Below are positions 6,557-12,145 of a stretch of 12,466 nt of DNA, one piece after another (position 1 is the stretch's first letter; each line of letters begins with the position of its first letter). A program made the position numbers and the translations under genes. The notes under the pieces were generated by a model that saw only the letters and a program-made list of their open reading frames with translations, was not told the DNA's origin and did not search any database. Source of the stretch: Chloroflexota bacterium (GTDB lineage: Bacteria; Chloroflexota; Dehalococcoidia; SM23-28-2; RBG-16-64-32); assembly GCA_005880075.1 (NCBI GenBank), contig VBJT01000048.1, forward strand, positions 1 through 12,466, given 5' to 3'.

Positions 6557-6904
6557 TTAGTCCTGGTTCGCGTTACAGCGCTTGCAAAAGCGCACTTTAC
6601 GCCCGTCCGCCTGGTTGCGAAAGCCGACGCGGGCGGGCTTGCCGCAAGAAGCGCAAACAAGTGCCACGTTCGCCCACGAGATGGGTGCTTCGCGCTCGAC
6701 GATGCCGCCCGGCTTCTGCGGGCCGCGCGGCTTCATATGTCGCTTGACCATGTTGATGCCGGTGACGATGAGTCGCGGCGGCCGCGGCTCGCCCAGCTTG
6801 CTGATCTTGCCGGTACCGAGGAGGACCTTACGCACCTGCCCGGTGCGCCCGCGGTCCTTGCCCTTGGTGATGAGCACGGTATCTTCGCGCTTTACCTTTT
6901 GCAT
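6557..6904 (-). CDS. rplX: 50S ribosomal protein L24 with Cys4 motif
   Basis: Assembly initiator of the large subunit, later found at the peptide exit tunnel. 115 residues. The KOW motif occupies the N-terminus (EDTVLITKGKDRGRTGQVRKV), followed by GINMVKRHMKPR. The C-terminal part holds C84, C87, C107 and C110 (CASC and CKRC), the zinc-ribbon-like pattern of the C+ form of L24. Start ATG at 6904-6902, three bases after the rplN stop; rplE follows after three bases. Together with the Cys4 S14 this indicates a ribosome of the zinc-replete type. Confidence 0.96.
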   Translation of the reverse strand: MQKVKREDTVLITKGKDRGRTGQVRKVLLGTGKISKLGEPRPPRLIVTGINMVKRHMKPRGPQKPGGIVEREAPISWANVALVCASCGKPARVGFRNQADGRKVRFCKRCNANQD

Positions 6905-6907
6905 CTC

Positions 6908-7276
6908 TTACACGACCTCGGGCGCCAGTGAGACGATCTTCATGAAGTTGCGTTCTCGCAGCTCGCGGGCGACGGGCCCGAAGATGCGGGTGCCGCGCGG
7001 GTTAAAGGCGTCGGACAGGACGACGGCGGCGTTCTCGTCGAAGCGGATGTAAGAACCGTCGTTGCGCCGGTAAGGCTGAGCGGCGCGCACGACGACGGCA
7101 CGGACGACTTCGCCCTTCTTAACGCCGCCCATCGGAGTCGCCTGCTTGACGGAGGCGACGATGATGTCACCCACGGTGCCGTAGCGTCGCCGGGAGCCGC
7201 CGATAACCTGAATGCACATCAGCTGACGCCCGCCGGAGTTGTCGGCCACCTTGAGACGGGAGTAGGACTGGATCAA
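6908..7276 (-). CDS. rplN: 50S ribosomal protein L14
   Basis: Large-subunit protein at the inter-subunit bridge with helix 14 of 16S rRNA. 122 residues, exactly the family length. Sequence MIQSYSRLKVADNSGGRQLMCIQVIGG, KRGDIIVA-like TVGDIIVASVKQATP, then KKGEVVRAVVVRA and the end FMKIVSLAPEVV are diagnostic. The start is TTG at 7276-7274, overlapping the rpsQ stop in a TTGA junction; no ATG or GTG start lies nearby that would keep the family N-terminus MIQ. Translation therefore probably depends on ribosomes finishing rpsQ. Confidence 0.97.
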   Translation of the reverse strand: MIQSYSRLKVADNSGGRQLMCIQVIGGSRRRYGTVGDIIVASVKQATPMGGVKKGEVVRAVVVRAAQPYRRNDGSYIRFDENAAVVLSDAFNPRGTRIFGPVARELRERNFMKIVSLAPEVV

Positions 7277-7863
7277 GACGGCTTCCCCTCTTCCGATTCT
7301 TCAGGGGCTTCTGCCGGCTCTTCGGAGGACTCCGCCGGCTGTTGAGGAGCCTCCTCTTCTTCGGCGGCCCGCTCCTCCGCTTCGACTGCTTCAATTTCGG
7401 GTACTTCTTCGACTACTTCGACCTCCTCGGGCACGGCGGCTTCGGCTTCGGGGCCGGCGACCGCTTCGGCGGGGACAGCCTCTTCTGGCTGAGCTTTCGC
7501 GCCGTCAACCGGCGCTGCAGCCTCTTCGACCTCCGGCGCTTCGGGCTTGACTTCGCCCAAGAGTTCGAGGTCGATCGATTCGGGCGCGACTTCCGGGAGC
7601 TCGACGCGTGTGAGGACTTCGAGCAGACGCCAGCGCTTGCGCCGAGACATCGGCGCGGCCTCGATGATGCGGACGCGGTCTCCCAGGGCCGCTTCCTCAC
7701 GTTCATCGTGGGCCATCAGGCGACGCACCCGACGCACTGTCTTCTTGTACAGGCGGTGGCGGAAGTTGGCTTCGACGGCGACAACGACCGTTTTCTGCAT
7801 CTTGTCGCTGACGACGGTGCCGTCACGTACTTTGCCGCGAAGGCCGCTCCGCTTGGCTGTCAT
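7273..7863 (-). CDS. rpsQ: 30S ribosomal protein S17 with 108-residue acidic tail
   Basis: Primary 16S rRNA-binding protein. The core (residues 1-88) is a normal S17 OB-fold: LRGKVRDGTVVSDKMQKTVVVAVE, HRLYKKTVRRVRRLMAHDE, GDRVRIIEAAPMSRRKRWRLLEV. The family usually stops at about 85 residues; this product has 196. Residues 89-196 are strongly acidic and low in complexity, made of Glu, Ala, Pro and Val (for example EEVEVVEEVPEIEAVEAEER) and end EESEEGKPS. No cysteines or hydrophobic helices occur in the tail, so it is probably disordered. It remains in frame to a TGA that overlaps rplN, and ATGA couples its start to rpmC, so the length is not a frameshift artefact. Identity of the core is certain; function of the tail unknown. 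Confidence 0.95.
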   Translation of the reverse strand: MTAKRSGLRGKVRDGTVVSDKMQKTVVVAVEANFRHRLYKKTVRRVRRLMAHDEREEAALGDRVRIIEAAPMSRRKRWRLLEVLTRVELPEVAPESIDLELLGEVKPEAPEVEEAAAPVDGAKAQPEEAVPAEAVAGPEAEAAVPEEVEVVEEVPEIEAVEAEERAAEEEEAPQQPAESSEEPAEAPEESEEGKPS

Positions 7864-8096
7864 GTGCGCGCCGCCTCAGCGCCGGCTCGGGAGAGCTGTC
7901 GTTGATGCTCGATTGTCTTCAGACGAGCGATGTGGCGCTTCATCTTCGGCAGCTCCTGGTAGTTCGTGAGCTGACGCGTCTCGCTTTGGAGACGCATGGA
8001 GAAGAGGCGGCGGTGGGCCTCCTCCAGCTCCTTGCGCAGATCGGCGTCCGAGAGCTTGCGGATATCGTCGAGTTTGGTCTTGAGCTTCTTCGCCAT
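7860..8096 (-). CDS. rpmC: 50S ribosomal protein L29
   Basis: Small helical protein beside the peptide exit tunnel, part of the docking site for trigger factor and SRP with L23. 78 residues (family about 63-70). Two-helix pattern: KTKLDDIRKLSDADLRKELE, then EAHRRLFSMRLQSETRQL and the second helix MKRHIARLKTIEHQRQ. ATG at 8096-8094 is three bases after the rplP stop, with GGAG nine bases upstream. Its TGA overlaps the rpsQ ATG by four bases. A short Ala-rich end (RAGAEAART) follows the second helix. Confidence 0.95.
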   Translation of the reverse strand: MAKKLKTKLDDIRKLSDADLRKELEEAHRRLFSMRLQSETRQLTNYQELPKMKRHIARLKTIEHQRQLSRAGAEAART

Positions 8097-8099
8097 CGT

Positions 8100-8513
8100 C
8101 TACATCTCCGAGCGTGCCAGGAAGCGCGTGGGTATGGGCAGCTTGTGGGCGGCAAGGCGCATGGCTTCGCGGGCCGTCTCTTCCTGGACGCCCGCGATCT
8201 CGTAGATCACGCGGCCCGGGCGAATTACGGCGACCCAAGCTTCGACGGGGCCCTTGCCGCTTCCCTGACGCACTTCGAGCGGTTTCTTCGTGACCGGCTT
8301 ATCGGGGAAGACGCGGATCCAGAGCTTGCCGCCACGGCGGACGTAGCGGGTGATGGCGCGACGGCCGGCCTCGAGCTGGCGGGCCGTTAGCCAGCAGGGC
8401 CCGAGCGCCTGGAGGCCGTAGTCGCCGAAGGTGACGTTGTTGCCGGCGGTGGCCATGCCGCGCCGGCGGCCGCGATGGGCCTTGCGGAACTTTGTCCGCT
8501 TAGGTTGTAGCAT
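8100..8513 (-). CDS. rplP: 50S ribosomal protein L16
   Basis: Large-subunit protein next to the A-site tRNA and the peptidyl transferase centre. 137 residues, the normal length. MLQPKRTKFRKAHRGRRRG opens the protein, followed by FGDYGLQAL, RVFPDKPVTKKPLEV and GPVEAWVAVIRPGRVIYEI. The usual R-M-G-x-G-K-G motif reads R-Q-G-S-G-K-G here (residues 82-88; codon CAG in place of ATG). Start ATG at 8513-8511, which overlaps the end of rpsC by 14 bases; the longer upstream frame lies inside rpsC and does not fit. rpmC follows after three bases. Confidence 0.97.
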   Translation of the reverse strand: MLQPKRTKFRKAHRGRRRGMATAGNNVTFGDYGLQALGPCWLTARQLEAGRRAITRYVRRGGKLWIRVFPDKPVTKKPLEVRQGSGKGPVEAWVAVIRPGRVIYEIAGVQEETAREAMRLAAHKLPIPTRFLARSEM

Positions 8514-9303
8514 CGCCGCCCTCTTGCTGAGCCGGCTCGGCAGGAGCCTCCACCGCCGCCTCCGCGCTCCCTTCCTGCGGCTGCTTCCGTTCGGCAGGTA
8601 GGCCGGCCCCGGCCTCAGGTGGGCCTTCGCCGGCCGCGCGCGCCTTTTCGAGCGCGCTGATGGGAGGCGCCGTCCGCTCCGAGATCTTGTCGCCCTTGTA
8701 TATCCAGACTTTGACGCCGATGCGGCCAAGCGTGGTGCGGGCCTCGGCGGTACCGTAGTCGACGTCTGCTTTCAGCGTGTGCAAGGGTACCCGGCCCTGG
8801 CGCTCCTGGTCTTTGCGGGACATGTCTGAGCCGCCGAGGCGTCCCGAAATGCGGATGCGCACGCCCTGCGCTCCGCGCTGCATCGCCCTCATGGCCGCCT
8901 GCTTGATGGCGCGGCGGTGGGATACACGGCGCTCGATCTGCTCGGCGATCGCCCGCGCCACGAGCGGCGCCTCGACTTCCGGGAGCCGTATTTCGTTGAT
9001 GTTGACACGAACGCGGCGTCCGCTCGCCTTTTCGAGCCGACCGCGCAGTTCGTCTACGCGCTGGCCGCCGCGGCCGATGACGATTCCGGGGCGCGCCGTG
9101 TGGATGCTAACCGTAACCTGGTTGGCGTTGCGCTCGATCTCGACGCGCGAGATACCGGCGTCGGGCAACATGCGCTCGATCGCGCGACGCATGCGCAGAT
9201 CCTCGTGCAGTTGCTCCGTGTAGTTCTTGTCGGCGTACCACTTGCTGTTCCAGGTGTAGATATAGCCGAGGCGGAAGCCGTGGGGGTGAACTTTCTGGCC
9301 CAT
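8500..9303 (-). CDS. rpsC: 30S ribosomal protein S3 with Ala/Glu/Pro-rich tail
   Basis: Small-subunit head protein at the mRNA entry channel, with helicase-assisting role alongside S4 and S5. 267 residues. MGQKVHPHGFRLGYI begins the protein; the type II KH domain has GIVIGRGG at 73-80; the C-terminal domain carries GVRIRISGRLGGSDMSRK and KADVDYGTAEARTTLGRIGV ending KVWIYKGD near residue 205. The remaining 60 residues form a low-complexity tail (GEGPPEAGAGLPAERKQ and AEAAVEAPAEPAQQEGG). Many S3 proteins carry short tails, this one is on the long side. ATG at 9303-9301 shares its A with the rplV TGA; the 3' end overlaps rplP by 14 bases. Confidence 0.97.
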   Translation of the reverse strand: MGQKVHPHGFRLGYIYTWNSKWYADKNYTEQLHEDLRMRRAIERMLPDAGISRVEIERNANQVTVSIHTARPGIVIGRGGQRVDELRGRLEKASGRRVRVNINEIRLPEVEAPLVARAIAEQIERRVSHRRAIKQAAMRAMQRGAQGVRIRISGRLGGSDMSRKDQERQGRVPLHTLKADVDYGTAEARTTLGRIGVKVWIYKGDKISERTAPPISALEKARAAGEGPPEAGAGLPAERKQPQEGSAEAAVEAPAEPAQQEGGDATT

Positions 9304-9641
9304 CAGCCGCCTTCTTCGACGATGATCGTGATGTTGCTCCGGCGGCGGCGGATGATATCGGCGCGGCCGCGGGCGCGGGGGGTCATGCGGCGCATCTTCA
9401 CGCCGTCGCCGACGAACGCGCGGGTCACACGCAGGTGCCGGGGGTCCATGTTGTAGTTGTTCTCGGCGTTGGCCGCAGCCGAGCGCACGGCCTTGGCGAT
9501 CGTCCGGGCATGCGGGCTCGGCATGAAGCGCAGGATCGACATCGCCTCATCGACACGCTTGCCGCGCACCTCGTCGAGGATGAGGCGGACCTTCTTGGGG
9601 GCGACCTGAGCGCCGCGCGTGTACGACTTTACGGCGACCAC
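9303..9641 (-). CDS. rplV: 50S ribosomal protein L22
   Basis: Large-subunit protein lining the peptide exit tunnel; its beta-hairpin forms part of the constriction and is a known macrolide-resistance site. 112 residues, normal. MVAVKSYTRGAQVAPKKVRLI, VRGKRVDEAMSILRFMP, AVRSAAANAENNYNMDP and the hairpin KMRRMTPRARGRADIIRRR with SNITIIVEE are all present. The start is GTG at 9641-9639, whose first base is the last base of the rpsS TAG; GAGGA lies seven bases upstream inside rpsS. An alternative reading further upstream is antiparallel to family expectations and lies within rpsS. rpsC overlaps its stop by one base. Confidence 0.96.
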   Translation of the reverse strand: MVAVKSYTRGAQVAPKKVRLILDEVRGKRVDEAMSILRFMPSPHARTIAKAVRSAAANAENNYNMDPRHLRVTRAFVGDGVKMRRMTPRARGRADIIRRRRSNITIIVEEGG

Positions 9642-9931
9642 TACTTCTTCCTCACCTGGCTGACCTGCGCCGAACGGCTGGTGTGGCCGCGGAAGGTGCG
9701 GGTCAGCGCAAATTCGCCGAGCTTGTGCCCGACCATGTTCTCGGTGATGAAGACCGGGATGTGCCGCCGACCGTCGTGGATGGCAATCGTCAGGCCGACC
9801 ATCTCGGGCAGGATGGTGGAGCGGCGCGACCAGGTGCGAATGACGGCTTTCTGGCCGGACTGCTGCACTTTCATGACCTTGGCGATGAGCTTCGCGTCCG
9901 CGAAGGGGCCCTTCTTTGTCGAGCGGGACAT
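9641..9931 (-). CDS. rpsS: 30S ribosomal protein S19
   Basis: Small-subunit head protein that contacts S13 and the A-site tRNA region. 96 residues, slightly longer than the usual 92. It begins MSRSTKKGPFADAKLIAKV and carries WSRRSTILPEMVGLTIAIHDG, then the signature ITENMVGHKLGEFALTRTF (around residues 62-80) and RGHTSRSAQV. Start ATG at 9931-9929, three bases after the rplB stop. It ends in a basic VRKK and shares one base with the rplV start. Confidence 0.97.
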   Translation of the reverse strand: MSRSTKKGPFADAKLIAKVMKVQQSGQKAVIRTWSRRSTILPEMVGLTIAIHDGRRHIPVFITENMVGHKLGEFALTRTFRGHTSRSAQVSQVRKK

Positions 9932-9934
9932 CGC

Positions 9935-10765
9935 CTAGACCTCGTACCTGCGGCGGACGATGTACTTGTTCGTGTCTTTGCGGCGGCGCGTACGGGCGCC
10001 CAACGTCGGCTTGCCCCACGGGCTGCGCGGACCGGGGAGGCCGATCGGCGCGCGGCCTTCGCCACCGCCGTGCGGGTGGTCGCGCGGGTTCATAACGCTG
10101 CCGCGCACGCTCGGCCGGCGGCCCATCAAGCGCTTGCGCCCGGCCCGGCCGAGCTTGACCTGGCTGTGCTCGACATTGCCGACCTGGCCGATCGTGGCCA
10201 TGCAGTCGGCGTGGATGCGCCGGACCTCGCCCGAAGGCAGCCGCACGAGTGCGTAGTCGCCTTCGCGGGCGAGGAGCTGAGCGGAGCCGCCGGCGCCGCG
10301 AACGAGCTGGCCGCCCTTCCCCTTGTGCATTTCCAGGTTATGGATTGTCGTACCCGAAGGGATGTTGCGCATGGGGAGCGCGTTGCCGAGCTTGATCTCG
10401 GAGTTGGGGCCGGCCATGACGGTGTCGCCGATCTTGAGGCCGACCGGCCATAGGATATAGCGCTTGTCGCCGTCCGCGTAGTGCACGAGGGCGATGCGCG
10501 CGGTCCGGTTAGGGTCGTACTCGATCGAGGCGACCTTGCCGGGGACGCCGGCCTTGTCGCGGCGGAAGTCGATGATGCGCAGACGGCGCTTGGCGCCGCC
10601 GCCGCGGTGGCGGACAGTGATGCGGCCCTGATTGTTGCGCCCGGCCTGACGCCGCAAAGGGGCGACGAGCGATCTCTGGGGCTTCGAGCGGGTGATCTCG
10701 TCGAAGCTGTGCCCGCTGGCGCCGCGGCGTCCGGGGGAGGTGGGCTTGTACTGCTTGATCGGCAC
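9935..10765 (-). CDS. rplB: 50S ribosomal protein L2
   Basis: One of the most conserved large-subunit proteins, needed for subunit joining and peptidyl transferase activity. 276 residues, normal length. Seen are NNQGRITVRHRGGGAKRRLR, the SH3-like middle (GDTVMAGPNSEIKLGNALP, then GTTIHNLEMHKGKGGQLVR), and the C-terminal signature SVRGSVMNPRDHPHGGGEGR with the conserved His of HPHGG near residue 232. The end KDTNKYIVRRR is typical. The start is GTG at 10765-10763, giving MPIKQYKPTSPGRRG; one base separates it from the rplW TAG. Confidence 0.98.
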   Translation of the reverse strand: MPIKQYKPTSPGRRGASGHSFDEITRSKPQRSLVAPLRRQAGRNNQGRITVRHRGGGAKRRLRIIDFRRDKAGVPGKVASIEYDPNRTARIALVHYADGDKRYILWPVGLKIGDTVMAGPNSEIKLGNALPMRNIPSGTTIHNLEMHKGKGGQLVRGAGGSAQLLAREGDYALVRLPSGEVRRIHADCMATIGQVGNVEHSQVKLGRAGRKRLMGRRPSVRGSVMNPRDHPHGGGEGRAPIGLPGPRSPWGKPTLGARTRRRKDTNKYIVRRRYEV

Positions 10766-10766
10766 G

Positions 10767-11066
10767 CTAGACGCCCTCGAACAGCTCGATCTTGTCGCCG
10801 GGGGCGAGCGAGACGACGGCCTTCTTCCAGTCGGGCTGGTGCTTGATACGGTTGCCCCGGGCTCTGCGAGGCTTGCCCTTCATGACCATTACGTTGACGT
10901 CTGTCACTTTGACATCGAACCCCTTTTCAACGGCGTCCTTGATCTGCGTCTTATTCGCCTCGCGGAGCACTTCGAACATGTACTTGTTCTCGCCGCCGAG
11001 GCGCGTCGCCTTCTCCGTAATCATCGGCCGGATCACGATGTCGAGACTATGCAGTTCTCTACCCAT
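10767..11066 (-). CDS. rplW: 50S ribosomal protein L23
   Basis: Exit-tunnel protein that docks trigger factor and signal recognition particle. 99 residues, normal. It contains LDIVIRPMITEKATRL, KYMFEVLREANKTQIKDAVE, then VKVTDVNVMVMKGKPRRARG and KKAVVSLAPGDKIELFEG. ATG at 11066-11064 is the first start after an in-frame TGA; AAGGAG lies 14 bases upstream and GTGAGG 7 bases upstream. In most bacteria this gene follows rplD; here the upstream region is non-coding, with a promoter about 200 bases away, so rplW looks like the first gene of the transcript. One base separates its stop from rplB. Confidence 0.97.
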   Translation of the reverse strand: MGRELHSLDIVIRPMITEKATRLGGENKYMFEVLREANKTQIKDAVEKGFDVKVTDVNVMVMKGKPRRARGNRIKHQPDWKKAVVSLAPGDKIELFEGV

Positions 11067-11266
11067 GAGCCAGCCTCACGCTCCTTCGTGAACGAACTCA
11101 GGAAGCCACAACCCGCAAAAGCGCCGGAGCGATGCGGGGTGCGGCGCCCCGCCCAACCAGGGACTATCGCACTTTAATACGCCAATACGCCGCCATGGCG
11201 CAGGGTATGTTCTGTGCGCCGGGCGCGCGTCAACCAGCACCCGCCAATGGCAGGGCGCCGGATAAC
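11067..11266 (-). other. Long leader upstream of rplW with hairpins
   Basis: Between the predicted transcript start and the rplW ATG lie about 200 bases without a supportable gene. A strong hairpin occupies 11134-11152 (GCGGGG/CCCCGC extended by a T-G wobble and a G-C pair, loop of three). A small hairpin TTCG-loop-CGAA at 11085-11096 touches the AAGGAG sequence that could serve rplW. A tandem octamer AATACGCC AATACGCC is at 11176-11191, and a 10-base palindrome CGCCATGGCG at 11191-11200. A structured leader before a ribosomal operon suggests feedback control by a ribosomal protein, but I see no recognisable rRNA mimic. Confidence 0.45.
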
Positions 11267-11273
11267 CTATAAC

Positions 11274-11301
11274 AGTGTACAGGGATTTACGTGTGGGTCA
11301 A
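11274..11301 (-). promoter_or_regulatory. Sigma70-type promoter for the ribosomal operon
   Basis: On the minus strand TTGACC (11301-11296, five of six consensus bases) is followed after 16 bases by TACACT (11279-11274, four of six). Transcription would start near 11266. It points to rplW and is the best match in the region. The spacing is one base under the ideal 17. Confidence 0.5.
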
Positions 11302-11325
11302 GCGAGTAAATTTTTTACCCCAGGA

Positions 11326-11353
11326 CTGAAACCGCTGCGGATAGCGGTATAGT
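11326..11353 (+). promoter_or_regulatory. Divergent promoter for the lipoprotein gene, with inverted repeat
   Basis: CTGAAA (11326-11331, four of six) and TATAGT (11348-11353, five of six) are 16 bases apart and read rightwards. Between them, ACCGCT (11331-11336) and AGCGGT (11343-11348) form an inverted repeat with a six-base centre, a position where a repressor dimer could block polymerase. Start of transcription would be near 11360, giving an untranslated leader of about 50 bases. Confidence 0.35.
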
Positions 11354-11405
11354 TGTGCGCGGGTAACTTTATGACCCATACGGTCTCAGTTCCAAGTGGC
11401 GGGGT

Positions 11406-11909
11406 GTGCAAATGCCTGCCGGCGTTAGCAGCGCCCTATCGGCAAGCGCGCTCGCGACCCGTTTAGGGCTGATCTGCCTTGTCCTCGCCTCCTGTAGTCA
11501 TGAGGGGCGACGCTTTCATTCAAGCGAACCGAGTATCGTGCCTACCCTTACGGCCGCGTCTCGTAGCGATCTCGATCGACTCACCGGATTCAGCGTCGTG
11601 ACTGCAGCCTACCTCCCCGACGGGGTTAACTCGGAGCCCAACTACAGTTACATACCCGAACTAAAAGAGGCCGAGCTCTATTTCGCCAGCATGCCCGGTG
11701 CGCCGATGGCCGTCGACGTCAGCGAGTCTCTCGATGAGAACCATACTCATTGCCCGCCTTGCCCGGATCTTGTCTCGGCTTACGACAGGGAAGAATGTCT
11801 CGGGGAAAGAGGTGCTTCTTTCCCGTGCGGCATCCGAAGAATCGCGAAGCCGGATCGTGGCTTACTTCTGGTTGACGGACGTTTTCATCACCTTGAACCT
11901 CCGCCATGA
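11406..11909 (+). CDS. Putative lipoprotein, N-terminal part before a probable frameshift
   Basis: The frame opens at GTG 11406 or, more likely, ATG 11412 with GGGG about seven bases before it. Residues up to about 28 form a signal peptide: Arg near position 18, a hydrophobic stretch LGLICLVLA, and the lipobox LASC, so export and lipid attachment at that Cys are expected. The following part (LTGFSVVTAAYLPDGV, then PELKEAELYFASMPGA and VDVSES) reads like an extracytoplasmic beta-rich domain, reminiscent of DUF4367-type proteins, but I am not sure of the family. After about residue 120 the sequence turns Cys/Arg-rich and non-homologous looking, while the +1 frame continues sensibly to 12024. 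It is transcribed away from the ribosomal operon. Function unknown. Confidence 0.55.
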   Translation: MQMPAGVSSALSASALATRLGLICLVLASCSHEGRRFHSSEPSIVPTLTAASRSDLDRLTGFSVVTAAYLPDGVNSEPNYSYIPELKEAELYFASMPGAPMAVDVSESLDENHTHCPPCPDLVSAYDREECLGERGASFPCGIRRIAKPDRGLLLVDGRFHHLEPPP

Positions 11910-12024
11910 GAACGTTGTAGTCGCGCTGCCCTCGCCAGACGAGCTACAAGCCGAAACTCTGCGAATTGCAGAGTCCATGATTGGGAAACCCGGCTCGTCG
12001 GACAGCGCGCCTGCTGAGCGCTAG
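11698..12024 (+). pseudogene. C-terminal half of the same lipoprotein in the +1 frame
   Basis: Downstream of about 11775-11795 the meaningful reading moves one base over. The stretch NVSGKEVLLSRA, then IVAYFWLTDVFITLNL and PDELQAETLRIAESMIG resembles the end of secreted domains in which a strand with Trp is followed by a helix ending in ESM. Merged with the upstream frame the product would be about 203 residues (11412-12024, one base too many). Candidate slip points are the GGG at 11788-11790 and the GGGG near 11801-11804. The listed start is only the first ATG of this frame and has no good ribosome site, so independent translation is unlikely. This is either a decayed gene or a sequencing or assembly error. 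Confidence 0.5.
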
Positions 12025-12122
12025 CCCCGTGAGACGCCGGCATGGACGTAGCCGTTCGCTCATATGGACTGGGGCACCGGGGTACATTCCGATACCGGGT
12101 GATTCTTGTGGTTGGAACAGTT

Positions 12123-12145
12123 GCCCCGGCGAATCAGGCTGGGGC
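12123..12145 (-). terminator. Hairpin across the permease stop codon
   Basis: GCCCCGGC (12123-12130) pairs with GCTGGGGC (12138-12145), eight pairs including one G-T wobble, with a seven-base loop that contains the TGA stop of the permease. There is no T-run after it. The remaining convergent spacer 12025-12122 holds one imperfect hairpin (12075-12101) followed by ATTCTT, which might end the lipoprotein transcript, and nothing else I can support. Confidence 0.3.

Noticed and set aside
5993..6931. Plus-strand open frame of 312 codons opposite rplE and rplX
   Set aside because: Lies wholly antisense to two certain ribosomal genes and shows no recognisable family; a GC-rich shadow.
7342..7905. 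Plus-strand open frame rich in Phe and Gly opposite the rpsQ tail
   Set aside because: It is the complement of the Glu-rich repeat codons of the S17 tail; its apparent FGFGAGDRFGG pattern comes from that repeat.
9683..10453. Plus-strand open frame of 256 codons opposite rpsS and rplB
   Set aside because: Antisense to certain genes, Ala/Asp/Arg-rich shadow with no start signal.
11067..11160. Possible remnant of rplD upstream of rplW
   Set aside because: The minus-strand reading contains stops and none of the L4 C-terminal sequence could be recognised.
11371..11470. ATG at 11371 as an alternative start for the lipoprotein
   Set aside because: It is in the +1 frame and meets a stop after about 30 codons, before joining the C-terminal half.
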